Shown here in pieces: positions 7,619 to 16,668 of a stretch of DNA of 51,874 nucleotides; the stretch's first letter is position 1, and every line of letters starts with the position of its first letter. Below the pieces are notes generated by a model. The model was not told the DNA's origin. It did not search any database and saw only the letters and a list, made by a program, of their open reading frames with translations. The translations under genes and the position numbers were made by a program. The stretch spans positions 1 to 51,874 of the forward strand of contig JAFSGB010000022.1 of the NCBI GenBank assembly GCA_017434895.1, read 5' to 3'. Source of the DNA: Clostridia bacterium. Its GTDB lineage: Bacteria; Bacillota; Clostridia; Oscillospirales; Acutalibacteraceae.

Positions 7619-8756
7619 ATTTTCTGTTAAATTCAGTATATCCTACAATTTTGGTTTCACTCGGGTGTCTATCTCCAAAAGCGGTAACAAACATATACCT
7701 TTCAATTCTTTGGTAATTGTTGGTATTAATCGTGATATAAGCGTCATTCCAGCAGGTATCAAAATAGTAAACCGTCCCATCGGAAAAGGTGATTTTATTC
7801 CAAGCATGTTCCTCCTGTAATCCTTGGGAGGTTCTAGCGGTGCCTCCTATAAACTCACAGTTAATTCCGACCGTTCTACAAAGAATTTCAAAAACCTGTG
7901 CATAAGCGTTGCAAATTGCTTTGCCCTCAAAAAAACCATCAAGGCTTACATTTTTGCCCTCGTAATCATACTCAACCTGATTGCAAATATACTCATTAAA
8001 TTTTGCAATGGCGTCCTTTTGAAGCATACCCTTTTCAATATCTAAAGTTCTAATGACCTTTTGTATGTTTTTATAATATCCTTTTTTCGGTAATTCTTTT
8101 TTATTATTAATGGTTTCAGGAATATGAATGAAATATTTGGATAACTCATTTTGGGTTTCATCGCCACAATAGACGCTAACTTCATAATAACGCCTTAAAT
8201 AAAACGCTTTGGCATATTCAGTTGCCTTTGTAAATCCGATAGTACCCAATTCCAAATATTCGGTATTGTTATTATTAAGTGCATCTAAGAGCCTCGCATC
8301 AAGCTCTGCGAATTCACCGCTCATTGGCTTGTCGTGTAAAAGATAAAGGTTTTCCATACTAACAGTATCGGTGTTTTTCGCATTAGACAGTTCTTTATAT
8401 TCAAGACCCTCTTGCTTGTTAAAATCCTCAATAATCTTGTCGATATCAAGATTTGTGATTGGTTTCAACCCTTCGCCGTTACCACTAGGTAACTGCACTG
8501 AAATATTATTGTTATTTCCGTTTGTAGCGACTGTATCACTTTGAGAGGAGGTTACGACATTTTGTGTTTTAGTTGTGACTGTATCGGAGGTCGGGTTTCC
8601 GTCTTTTTTAGATGCTTGTTCGGTAACAATTACGGTTTGACCCTCAGAAAATACAGTTTCAGAAAAAAACGACTCCTCAACGGTCAAAACATCCTTACAA
8701 CCCACCAACGAAAAAATTAGCATTAAACTCAAACCTAATGAAATAATTCTTTTCAT
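7617..8756 (-). CDS. Lipoprotein with transglutaminase-like domain
   Basis: Predicted surface lipoprotein of 379 residues. It has a signal with lipobox FSLVGC (Cys20), then a low-complexity Ser/Thr/Asn linker to about residue 95. The C-terminal domain is a transglutaminase/cysteine-protease-like fold with the triad Cys in GKAICNAYAQVFEILC (about 280), His in EEHAWNKI and Asp in YYFDTCWND. Such domains act as proteases or cross-linking enzymes at the cell wall; the substrate is unknown. The ribosome site GAGGGAT lies upstream on the minus strand. It is the gene after aroF on this strand but has its own gap of 61 bases; whether it is co-transcribed cannot be said. Confidence 0.8.
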   Translation of the reverse strand: MKRIISLGLSLMLIFSLVGCKDVLTVEESFFSETVFSEGQTVIVTEQASKKDGNPTSDTVTTKTQNVVTSSQSDTVATNGNNNNISVQLPSGNGEGLKPITNLDIDKIIEDFNKQEGLEYKELSNAKNTDTVSMENLYLLHDKPMSGEFAELDARLLDALNNNNTEYLELGTIGFTKATEYAKAFYLRRYYEVSVYCGDETQNELSKYFIHIPETINNKKELPKKGYYKNIQKVIRTLDIEKGMLQKDAIAKFNEYICNQVEYDYEGKNVSLDGFFEGKAICNAYAQVFEILCRTVGINCEFIGGTARTSQGLQEEHAWNKITFSDGTVYYFDTCWNDAYITINTNNYQRIERYMFVTAFGDRHPSETKIVGYTEFNRK

Positions 8757-8817
8757 GTCACAACCATCCCTCTTGTAATTTAAGTTTATTATATATTTTA
8801 CTTTATGTCAATTAAAA

Positions 8818-9849
8818 TCACTTTAATGTATCGGCAATTTTAAAAATTAATTTCTTGGATTTTTCCCAACCAAGGCAAGGGTCGGTAATGGATTTACCAT
8901 ATATATGCTCGCCGATTTTCTGAGCGCCGTCCTCTATATAGCTCTCAATCATAAGACCTTTAACTAAACATTTTATATCGTCATTATGATTTCGGCTGTA
9001 AATTACATCCTTTGCAATTCTAATCTGCTCTAAATACTGCTTACCCGAGTTTGCGTGATTGGTGTCAATTATTGCCGAGGGATTTTTAAGATTTGCCTCG
9101 ACGTAAAGGCTATTAAGCTTAACCAAATCCTCGTAATGGTAGTTGGAAACAGTCTTGCCGGCAAAATCGACATAACCCCTCATAATGGCGTGCGCATAAG
9201 GGTTGCCCTCACTTTTAACCTCCCAACCTCTGTAAATAAAGGTATGGGAATGCTGAGCCGCAGTAATAGAATTCATCATTATGGAAAGGTCACCGCTGGT
9301 AGGGTTTTTCATTCCGACAGGAGCCTCTATTCCGCTTGAAACCAAGCGGTGCTGCTGGTCCTCCACCGAGCGCGCACCTATAGCAACATAAGCCAACAAA
9401 TCGGACAGATAGCGGTAGTTTTCGGGATAAAGCATTTCGTCTGCACAAATAAAGCCGTAATCCTTAAGGGCAGACAAATGCAAATCGCGGATAGAAACAA
9501 TACCCTTTAGCATATCGGGATTTTGGGCGGGATTAGGTTGATGAAGCATACCCTTGTAGCCGTCACCGGTGGTACGGGGCTTGTTGGTGTAAATTCTCGG
9601 AATTATAAAAATCTTGTCCTTTACCTCGTCCTGAACCAATCTTAATCTGCTGATGTAGTCAAGCACCGCTTCCTTATTGTCTGCCGAGCAAGGTCCGATT
9701 ATCAGAATAAACTTGTCACTCTCACCCGAAAATATTTTTCTTATTTCCTCCTGACGCTGTGCCTTAATAATGGCACTTTTTTTGTCAATCGGATAAAGCT
9801 CCTTAATGTCCTTTGGTATTGGAAGCTTTCTTAAAAAATTCATACTCAT
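8818..9849 (-). CDS. aroF: 3-deoxy-7-phosphoheptulonate synthase (class I)
   Basis: First step of the shikimate pathway: phosphoenolpyruvate plus erythrose 4-phosphate to DAHP. Family marks: LIIGPCSA (about 50-57), PRTTGDGYKG, GARSVEDQQHR, VGMKNPTSG and DTNHANSGK, typical of the AroFGH-type class I enzymes; no fused chorismate mutase or ACT domain. I chose the ATG at 9849 (MSMNFLRK) because AAGGAG lies ten bases upstream inside the end of tyrA. It is the last gene of the operon, which is unusual for the first enzyme. Feedback sensitivity (Phe, Tyr or Trp) cannot be read reliably. Confidence 0.95.
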   Translation of the reverse strand: MSMNFLRKLPIPKDIKELYPIDKKSAIIKAQRQEEIRKIFSGESDKFILIIGPCSADNKEAVLDYISRLRLVQDEVKDKIFIIPRIYTNKPRTTGDGYKGMLHQPNPAQNPDMLKGIVSIRDLHLSALKDYGFICADEMLYPENYRYLSDLLAYVAIGARSVEDQQHRLVSSGIEAPVGMKNPTSGDLSIMMNSITAAQHSHTFIYRGWEVKSEGNPYAHAIMRGYVDFAGKTVSNYHYEDLVKLNSLYVEANLKNPSAIIDTNHANSGKQYLEQIRIAKDVIYSRNHNDDIKCLVKGLMIESYIEDGAQKIGEHIYGKSITDPCLGWEKSKKLIFKIADTLK

Positions 9850-9856
9850 TTGAAAA

Positions 9857-10714
9857 TTACTCCTTATCAAAGAGGCCTCGCCTCTCGGTTGAACAACGCA
9901 TCATTTCCCTCATACCCTCGCGGTCTGAGGATTTTATTTTTTCGTAAAGCTCATCAAACGTGGCCTTAAATTTTTCCATTTGCGACAGTAAATCTGCCTT
10001 GTTACTTAAAAACAGCTCGCTCCACATTTCGTCATTAATGCGGGCAATTCGGGTTAAATCTCTAAAAGAGTCACCTGTATATTTTTCCATACCCTCGGTA
10101 TCTGCGCAACACATAAGGCTTACCGCAATGCAGTGGGTTAACTGGGAAAGAAAGGCAATCATTTTGTCGTGCTCGACGACACTTAGTGTAGAAACCCTTC
10201 TAAAGCCTAACATTTTGCCAAGGTTTTTGCAAAGTTCAATAGCACCCTCACTGTTTTTTTCGGTAGGAACCACAATGTAATTGGCGCCCTTGAAAATCGA
10301 AGGGTCTGCATTTTTTACACCGCTCACTTCTTTACCCGCCATTGGGTGGGCGGAGATAAACTCAACATCGTTACGAAGAATGGACTGAACAGTATCCACT
10401 ATTTCACCCTTAACACCCGTAACATCTGTAATAATAGCCCCGCTTTTAAAATATTGCTGATTTTCCCTTACCCAGTCGATAAATATATGGGGGTAAAGAG
10501 CAAAAACCACAACATCGGCATTCCCTATAATTTCGGAGTCAATTTTGGTGGTGCCACGGTCAATAATCTTGTTTGCCACCGCAAAATCAATATCCTCTTG
10601 ACATTTGGTAATGGCATCCACCTTAAAGCCGATGTTTTTAAGACCTTTGGCATAGCTGCCGCCCAAAAGTCCTAATCCGACAATCAAAAAATTTATATCC
10701 TTAATAAGCTTCAT
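9857..10714 (-). CDS. tyrA: Prephenate dehydrogenase
   Basis: Oxidative decarboxylation of prephenate to 4-hydroxyphenylpyruvate for tyrosine. The N-terminal NAD-binding fold shows VGLGLLGGSYAKGL (about 12-25); the catalytic region has SAHPMAGKE and the later SFRDLTRIA helix segment. At 285 residues it is the short form without a C-terminal ACT domain. Its ATG shares one base with the aroA stop (TAATG), giving translational coupling. It sits among the other aromatic genes, which supports TyrA rather than a homologous dehydrogenase. Confidence 0.94.
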   Translation of the reverse strand: MKLIKDINFLIVGLGLLGGSYAKGLKNIGFKVDAITKCQEDIDFAVANKIIDRGTTKIDSEIIGNADVVVFALYPHIFIDWVRENQQYFKSGAIITDVTGVKGEIVDTVQSILRNDVEFISAHPMAGKEVSGVKNADPSIFKGANYIVVPTEKNSEGAIELCKNLGKMLGFRRVSTLSVVEHDKMIAFLSQLTHCIAVSLMCCADTEGMEKYTGDSFRDLTRIARINDEMWSELFLSNKADLLSQMEKFKATFDELYEKIKSSDREGMREMMRCSTERRGLFDKE

Positions 10715-11916
10715 TATCTAGTCTCCACCTTAACGCCTATTTTTTTAAGGCGTTCAAAAAAGTCAGGCAGGCTTTTTGAAACCGCCTCGGCACCATAAAT
10801 AGTGCCACCCGTAATACTGCAAAGTACCGCTACCGCCATTACAATTCTATGGTCATTATGGGAGGATAAAGGCAAAATCGGAGTTACTAGCTTGCAAGGG
10901 TAAACCTTAATTCGGTTTTCCTCCACATCAACCTTGCAACCGAACTTTGCAAGCTCCTCTGCCATAGCCATTCCACGGTCGCTTTCCTTGATTTTAAGTC
11001 TTGCAGTGCCTGTAAAGGTAGCGCCTTTCAAAGCCGCCGCCAATGCCATTAAAACAGGACCTAAATCGGGGCAGTCGGAAATGTCAATCTCTGGACTTCC
11101 CTTTTGAAGCAACGGATAAAGCTCCTTATAAACCTTATCGCCTTGAACGCTGTTTTCATTAAGCCCACTAACAGCAACATTACCGCCAATCAAATTAAAT
11201 GCCTCAAAAAATGCAGAGTTAGAGTAATCGCCCTCTACCGTCAACTGGCGGTTTTTAAAGGCTTGCTCTCCCTTAACATACATTGTGTTTTCGTCTATTC
11301 GGCTAATGCGAACGCCAAAATCTGCAAGGGATTTAAGGGTCAACGCCAAATAAGAGCTGCTTTCGCTCTTACCTGTAATATCAATAATGCTTTCACCCTC
11401 CAAAAGAGGAAGACTGAGCATTAATCCGCTAATAAACTGACTAGAAATGTCGCCCCTTACAATATATCTGCCGCTTGTCATTTTACCTTTCACTGTAACC
11501 GAGGTATCAGCTTTTGAGAACTCAATTCCCTGAGTAGCGCACATATCCTCGTAAACACTAAGAGAACGCTCAAAAAGACGTTTTGTGCCGTTAAGGGTAA
11601 TTTTTTCCTCCTTTAGCATACAAATGGGAATTAAAAATCTAAGGGTACTGCCGCTTTCGTTACAAAAAAGCTTATTACTCTTAATTTTATTATTTATTAG
11701 CCCGCCTATTTTAACGGTATCGCCCTCAATTTCTACCTTGGCACCTAAATTCTCAAGACAACTGATAGTCGCCTTAATATCCTCGGAAAAATCAATATTG
11801 CTGATTTCACTTTCCTTTGACAGCGCTCCGCAGATTAAATATCTGTGTGCCGTACTTTTAGATGGAGGAGCCGCAATTTCTCCAAAAGCGGTGCTTTTAC
11901 TTATTGTTACTATCAT
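10714..11916 (-). CDS. aroA: 3-phosphoshikimate 1-carboxyvinyltransferase (EPSP synthase)
   Basis: Transfers the enolpyruvyl group of PEP to shikimate 3-phosphate. Seen: PPSKSTAHRYLICGAL (about 17-32), the NESGSTLRFLIP segment (GSTLRF), RGDISSQFISGL, CPDLGPVLMALAA, KESDR and NDHRIVMAVAV. The length of 400 residues is a little short of the usual 425 or so. It overlaps aroQ by four bases and tyrA by one. The glyphosate-binding region reads ESGSTLRF, where the class II type has no simple marker that I can call, so sensitivity class is left open. Confidence 0.95.
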   Translation of the reverse strand: MIVTISKSTAFGEIAAPPSKSTAHRYLICGALSKESEISNIDFSEDIKATISCLENLGAKVEIEGDTVKIGGLINNKIKSNKLFCNESGSTLRFLIPICMLKEEKITLNGTKRLFERSLSVYEDMCATQGIEFSKADTSVTVKGKMTSGRYIVRGDISSQFISGLMLSLPLLEGESIIDITGKSESSSYLALTLKSLADFGVRISRIDENTMYVKGEQAFKNRQLTVEGDYSNSAFFEAFNLIGGNVAVSGLNENSVQGDKVYKELYPLLQKGSPEIDISDCPDLGPVLMALAAALKGATFTGTARLKIKESDRGMAMAEELAKFGCKVDVEENRIKVYPCKLVTPILPLSSHNDHRIVMAVAVLCSITGGTIYGAEAVSKSLPDFFERLKKIGVKVETR

Positions 11917-12341
11917 TTATAATTCACCAAAAAATCTATTGCTTTTAAATAACCATTAATGCCTTTTCCTGTAATAGTTTTAATCGCTGCCTGACGGACA
12001 TAACTTATTTGTCTGAACTCCTCACGTTTTTCCACTGCGGAAATATGCACCTCAACTGTGGGTATGCCTACCGCCTTTAAAGCGTCAAGCAGGGCAATGC
12101 TTGTATGGGTGTAGGCGGCGGGATTAATAACAATACCGTCAAAAACACCGTACGCTCTTTGAATTTCGTCCACCAAAGCACCCTCGTGGTTAGACTGAAA
12201 AAGCGAAACCTCAACACCTAACTCCTTAGCGTGGTTTTCCACACTTTCGCAAAGAGTTTTGTAATTTTCACTGCCATAAATATCCGGCTCGCGAATTCCC
12301 AACATATTAATATTTGGACCATTAATAATTAGAATTTTCAA
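11913..12341 (-). CDS. aroQ: 3-dehydroquinate dehydratase, type II
   Basis: Converts 3-dehydroquinate to 3-dehydroshikimate. The 142 residues fit the dodecameric type II enzyme: NGPNINMLGIREPDIYG with the catalytic Tyr (about 7-23), the lid Arg region, QSNHEGALVDEI, NPAAYTHTS and VEVHISAVEKREEFR. It starts inside the 3' end of the aroE-aroK gene (20-base overlap) and ends overlapping aroA by four bases. Confidence 0.95.
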   Translation of the reverse strand: MKILIINGPNINMLGIREPDIYGSENYKTLCESVENHAKELGVEVSLFQSNHEGALVDEIQRAYGVFDGIVINPAAYTHTSIALLDALKAVGIPTVEVHISAVEKREEFRQISYVRQAAIKTITGKGINGYLKAIDFLVNYK

Positions 12342-13566
12342 GTAAAATTACCTCTTTTATATTCTTTTGCACATCACTTGTGCAGTTAACCTTAAAATCA
12401 GCCGAGGAAAGATAGATGGGATAACGCTCCTCGTATCTTTTAAGCAAATCCTCTCTGTTTGAAGAAAGGGGACGGTCAGATGTGGCGACAATATCCTCCA
12501 CATTTCTGTCCAAAAAGTAAACTGTGCCGTTTTCCTTTAATAAATCAATATTTAAAGAATTTAAAATCGCTCCGCCGCCGGTAGCAATAACAAGACCCTG
12601 TTTTGCAGAAATTTCTTTAATTACCTCAGACTCCAACTGGCGGAAATACCCTTCACCCTTAGTCGCAAAAATTTCAGGTATTAAAATTGCCTCTTTTTTA
12701 ACTATTTCGTCGTCAGTATCCACAAATTCCTTATCTAAGGCTTTTGCTAACTCCTTGCCGATAGTGGTTTTCCCCACCCCTGGCATACCGATTAGTACAA
12801 TATTTTTCTTTTCATTTTCAATAGTTTTATAAATTTCATCAATTTTTTTCCTATCAAACACAGTGTCTAAAAAAAACTCTGCGGCAAAAACGGCTTGGGA
12901 AACCAACATATAAAGTCCGCCAATCGCCTTGATTTTTTTGTTTCTGGCCTCTACCACAAGCGCTGAGGAAAGTGGGTTGTAAACAACATCCACCACACCC
13001 TCAAGCTGTGGAAAATTTGAAATGTCAATAGCGCTTTCCCCAATATTCGGATACATTCCGCAAGGGGTTGTATTAATTATAATTTCAGCATCCCTGTGAT
13101 TTTTTAAAGCTTCGTTATAGGTAATAAGCCCCTTACCGCCCTTGCGCGAAAGACAGAAAATTTGCTTGGCATCTAAACATTCTGCTACTGCTTTGGCAGT
13201 TTTTGATGTTCCGCCACTACCTAAAATCAGAACCTTTTTACCCTTTATTTCAATATTGTTGTGCGTTATAAGCTCCTTTAGTCCCAAAAAGTCAGTATTA
13301 TAGCCGTAAAGCTTACCGCCTTTGTTAACAACTGTATTAACCGCGCCTATTTGCTTCGCATTATCGCTTATTACGTCCAAAAAAGGAATAACCGTTTCCT
13401 TGTAGGGGATGGTCACATTAATCCCCTTAAAATCCCTTTTTAGCATAAATTCCTTTACTTCATTTTGCGGAATTTCTTTAAGCTCGTAAGGGGCGCTATA
13501 AAGCTTATTATGAATTATTTTTGAAAAGCTGTGTCGCAGTTTTTCACCGACTAAACCATATTCCAT
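12322..13566 (-). CDS. aroE-aroK: Bifunctional shikimate dehydrogenase / shikimate kinase
   Basis: One reading frame of 414 residues with two pathway enzymes. Residues about 1-265 are AroE: MEYGLVGEKLRHSFS, the catalytic Lys in NVTIPYKE, NTVVNKGGKLYGYNTD, and the NADP fold GSGGTSKTAKA. Residues about 268-414 are shikimate kinase: Walker A GMPGVGKTTIG, FVDTDDEI, FRQLESEV and GGGAIL. The two catalyse consecutive steps (dehydroshikimate to shikimate to shikimate 3-phosphate). The start is the ATG at 13566, sharing one base with the aroC stop. No frameshift or internal ribosome site is seen, so I read it as a true fusion. Confidence 0.93.
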   Translation of the reverse strand: MEYGLVGEKLRHSFSKIIHNKLYSAPYELKEIPQNEVKEFMLKRDFKGINVTIPYKETVIPFLDVISDNAKQIGAVNTVVNKGGKLYGYNTDFLGLKELITHNNIEIKGKKVLILGSGGTSKTAKAVAECLDAKQIFCLSRKGGKGLITYNEALKNHRDAEIIINTTPCGMYPNIGESAIDISNFPQLEGVVDVVYNPLSSALVVEARNKKIKAIGGLYMLVSQAVFAAEFFLDTVFDRKKIDEIYKTIENEKKNIVLIGMPGVGKTTIGKELAKALDKEFVDTDDEIVKKEAILIPEIFATKGEGYFRQLESEVIKEISAKQGLVIATGGGAILNSLNIDLLKENGTVYFLDRNVEDIVATSDRPLSSNREDLLKRYEERYPIYLSSADFKVNCTSDVQKNIKEVILLENSNY

Positions 13567-14582
13567 TAATTCGCCATCCAGTCTGTGCCAAAGCGTGCCG
13601 ACAGTAAATCGCAAAGCACTAATGCAGTTACACTGTCAAGCACTACACCTACTCTCGGCACAATACAAGGGTCGTGCCTGCCCGAAGCCATTAAAGTAGT
13701 ATTGGAATTATCCCTTATATCCACCGTGTTTTGCTCCTTGAAGATTGTGGGAGTAGGCTTTATAGCAGTACTGAAAACAACCGGCATACCGTTAGTAATT
13801 CCACCGTTTATTCCGCCGTTATTATTAGTTTCGGTAACGATTTTACCGTCTACAACTCTAAAAGGGTCATTCGCCTCACTGCCAAGCATATCGGCAACCG
13901 AAAAGCCGGCGCCAAACTCTATTCCCTTTACTGCGGGGATAGAAAAAACCGCGTGGGAAAGCATACTTTCCATACTGTCAAACCAAGGCTCGCCGACACC
14001 TGTGGGAAGCCCTGTAACTACGGTTTCAATAACACCGCCCACACTGTCGCCTTTGGTTTTTGCATCTAATATAATTTCTTCAATATTCTCAGGGTTATCT
14101 ACTCCGCCGAGTCGTACAATTCTGCTTTCAATTAAAATACCTTTATTTTTTAAAGCATCAATAGCAATAGCACCTGCCGCCACTAAAGCTGCCGTAATTC
14201 TGCCGCTGAAATGACCGCCGCCACGAAAATCCTCAAAGCCGTGGTATTTTTCGTTTGCCGTAAAATCAGCGTGGGAGGGGCGCATTTTAAAACGAATTTC
14301 CCCGTAATCCTCGGATTTTATGTCCTCATTTGGAATTACAATGCAAATAGGCGTACCCGTAGTTTTACCCTCATAAACACCGCTTAAAATCCGAAAATTA
14401 TCCTTTTCTACTCTGGGTGTGGAAATTTGCGACTTAGGACGGCGAAGCTCCAACTGTTCTGCAATAAACTGACAGTCAACCCTAATTCCGGGTGCCAAGC
14501 CGTCAATTACTACGCCTATGCCTTCTGAGTGGCTTTCGCCGAAAAGGGTGACAGACACGCTGTTTCCTATGGTATTTTTCAC
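13566..14582 (-). CDS. aroC: Chorismate synthase
   Basis: Makes chorismate from EPSP with reduced flavin. Seen: GNSVSVTLFGESHSEGIGVVIDG at the start, RRPKSQISTPRVEKD, RPSHADFTANEKYHG, GGGHFSGR and the C-terminal RHDPCIVPR. The start is the GTG at 14580-14582: AGGAGG is nine bases upstream and the GTG overlaps the aroB stop (GTGA). That gives 338 residues, slightly short for the family but with all motifs. Confidence 0.95.
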   Translation of the reverse strand: MKNTIGNSVSVTLFGESHSEGIGVVIDGLAPGIRVDCQFIAEQLELRRPKSQISTPRVEKDNFRILSGVYEGKTTGTPICIVIPNEDIKSEDYGEIRFKMRPSHADFTANEKYHGFEDFRGGGHFSGRITAALVAAGAIAIDALKNKGILIESRIVRLGGVDNPENIEEIILDAKTKGDSVGGVIETVVTGLPTGVGEPWFDSMESMLSHAVFSIPAVKGIEFGAGFSVADMLGSEANDPFRVVDGKIVTETNNNGGINGGITNGMPVVFSTAIKPTPTIFKEQNTVDIRDNSNTTLMASGRHDPCIVPRVGVVLDSVTALVLCDLLSARFGTDWMAN

Positions 14583-15574
14583 TTTACTACGCCTCCTATC
14601 AGTTCGGCTATGGGAAGTTTTTTCATTTCCCATTTTCCAACCTCCGGCACAAAAACTACTGTTATGTAGTCGCCGTCAGCCTTTTTGTCGTGGCAAATAG
14701 CCGTTGCCACCGCTTTCATATCCAATTTAAAAGTTGTGGGTAAATTGAGCTTTTCAAGTACGGGCAAAAGCCTTTCCCTGACCGCTTTGGAACACATCGG
14801 TAGCATACCCAAAGCCACCGCCTCGCCGTGGTAAATATCGGTCATATTACTTTGGCTTTCAATGGCGTGTGCCAAGGTGTGACCGAAATTAAGAATTCTT
14901 CGAAGTCCTTGCTCCTTTTCATCCTCTTCCACCACAAATTTCTTGATTTTTAGGGATTTTTCGATTATCAAATCCATATCCAAGCTATCACTTTCGAAAA
15001 TTCTGAAAAGCTCACTGTCGCTTGTAAGCGCCATTTTTATTGACTCACTAAGTCCATTAGAAATTTGTCTTTCATCCAGTGTTTTAAGGGTGTCGGGGTC
15101 AATAATTACTGCCTTTGGTGGATAGAATGCGCCAACGATATTTTTGTACCCCTCAAAATCAATGGCAACCTTGCCCCCGATTGAGGAATCAACTTGAGAA
15201 AGCACAGTTGTGGGGATATTATAAAAATCTACACCCCTCATAAAGGTAGCGGCAACAAAGCCTGCAAGGTCGCCCACAACCCCACCGCCTACCGCTATCA
15301 CACAGTCGGTACGGGTAAAGTCCAGCTCCACCATTTTAGCAAGTAGCATTTTGTAATTATCAAAATGCTTGGACTGCTCGCCTTGAGGGATAGTCACAAT
15401 AAATGGTAATTTGCATTGACTAGCCACTGCTTTGGCATAAGCCTCAGGCACACCACTGTCAGTAACAATAAGTACCCTGCGGTTAAGGTTCAACACTATA
15501 CCAGACTTTTGCAAAAAACCGCGTTCAAGATAGATATTATATTCACCTGTACTTGTCTTTACGGGAATAATCAT
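14579..15574 (-). CDS. aroB: 3-dehydroquinate synthase
   Basis: Second pathway step, DAHP to 3-dehydroquinate, NAD and metal dependent. The 331 residues show the family order: QGEQSKHFDNY, AVGGGVVGDLAGFVA (about 95-109), RGVDFYNIPTTVLSQVDSSIGGK, NIVGAFYPP, then the metal ligands Glu in SESIK, His in NFGHTLAHAIE and His in YHGEAV. The ATG overlaps the pheA stop by four bases with AGGAG upstream. Confidence 0.95.
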   Translation of the reverse strand: MIIPVKTSTGEYNIYLERGFLQKSGIVLNLNRRVLIVTDSGVPEAYAKAVASQCKLPFIVTIPQGEQSKHFDNYKMLLAKMVELDFTRTDCVIAVGGGVVGDLAGFVAATFMRGVDFYNIPTTVLSQVDSSIGGKVAIDFEGYKNIVGAFYPPKAVIIDPDTLKTLDERQISNGLSESIKMALTSDSELFRIFESDSLDMDLIIEKSLKIKKFVVEEDEKEQGLRRILNFGHTLAHAIESQSNMTDIYHGEAVALGMLPMCSKAVRERLLPVLEKLNLPTTFKLDMKAVATAICHDKKADGDYITVVFVPEVGKWEMKKLPIAELIGGVVK

Positions 15575-16662
15575 TTAAGTATTATCTCCTTTTCGAAGCT
15601 GCCAAGCACCTTTAATTCGCTACATTTTTTGCTTAGCTCTTTAAGCATTTTTGCTCCCTTTTCACTGTTAATATTACCCTCGCCCTCGGCGTAGAAATAA
15701 TAGTTCCAAACCAGCTCTTTAGTTGGTCGACTTTTAAGAGCCTTAAGATTAAAGCCATTGTTCCCGATAATGGAAATTGCTTTACCCAAAGCACCCGCCT
15801 CGTTATTAACGGTGAAAAGCATAATAAAATGCTTATCATCGTTTGAGGGTTGCTTGGCAGTTCTTGAGAATACTGCAAAACGGGTAGTATTACTGTTGCT
15901 TTCATTTATATGAGACTTGATTATTTTAAGGCCGTATTCCTTAGCGGCCTCCTCACTGCCAATAGCGGCAATATCGGTTCTGCCAGACTCTGCCACCTGT
16001 TTTACCGCAACGGCGGTGTTAATTGCCTCAACGGAGCTTAAATTTCTTTTCTTAATAAACTCTGCACACTGACCTAAAGCCTGCGGGTGGGAAATAACCT
16101 CTTTAATACTGTTTAAATCAGCGCCCTCATTTGCAATTAGGTTTTGCACCACTTCAATATCATAAATTCCGTTAATGTGCAAGGGACCGAAGAAAGCTAA
16201 ATCCAAGACCTTACCCACATCTCCGTTGTAGCTGTTTTCAATAGGCAAAATCGCACAGTCACAAGCTCCGTCCACAACGGAATTGTAAGCCGCCTTAAAA
16301 TCACCGAAAGGCGCGGTGGCGGCGTCAGGGAAAACCTTTTTAGCCGCAACCTCGGCAAAGGCACCCTTAACGCCGCTAAATGCCACACGCATACCCTCAA
16401 GAAGTCGGCGCTGATAGGTTTTGGAGATCTCCATATTACTCTGCAAAAAACTTACATAGTAGGATTTTAATTCCTCGTTTTCAACAAATTTCGAGTTGCG
16501 GTCAATTACCTCTGTCTCCCGTTGAAGATCTAAAACCTGCATTCCGTGAAGCTTTTTATAGCTTGCAACCTCTCTTACGGCATTCATTCGCTTTTCAAAA
16601 AGCCTTGCCATCTCCCTATCGGTTTCATTTATGATTTTTCTTGCCTTTTCAAGCTCTATCAT
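15571..16662 (-). CDS. pheA: Chorismate mutase / prephenate dehydratase (P-protein)
   Basis: Bifunctional enzyme taking chorismate to phenylpyruvate. Residues 1-90 are an AroQ-class chorismate mutase (ARKIINETDREMARLFEKRM, VASYKKLHGMQVLDLQRE). About 91-275 is prephenate dehydratase (FSGVKGAFAEVAA, ILPIENSYNGDV, ISHPQALGQC, NTTRFAVFS with the catalytic Thr). About 280-350 is the ACT domain with NEAGALGKA and a LKALKSRPTK segment, the usual phenylalanine-binding regulatory site. Feedback inhibition by phenylalanine is therefore expected from the family. It follows the aminotransferase gene by six bases. Confidence 0.95.
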   Translation of the reverse strand: MIELEKARKIINETDREMARLFEKRMNAVREVASYKKLHGMQVLDLQRETEVIDRNSKFVENEELKSYYVSFLQSNMEISKTYQRRLLEGMRVAFSGVKGAFAEVAAKKVFPDAATAPFGDFKAAYNSVVDGACDCAILPIENSYNGDVGKVLDLAFFGPLHINGIYDIEVVQNLIANEGADLNSIKEVISHPQALGQCAEFIKKRNLSSVEAINTAVAVKQVAESGRTDIAAIGSEEAAKEYGLKIIKSHINESNSNTTRFAVFSRTAKQPSNDDKHFIMLFTVNNEAGALGKAISIIGNNGFNLKALKSRPTKELVWNYYFYAEGEGNINSEKGAKMLKELSKKCSELKVLGSFEKEIILK

Positions 16663-16668
16663 TTTAAA

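Noticed and set aside
13585..14214. Long plus-strand frame opposite aroC
   Set aside because: It shadows a well-supported chorismate synthase; no ribosome site and no recognisable protein.
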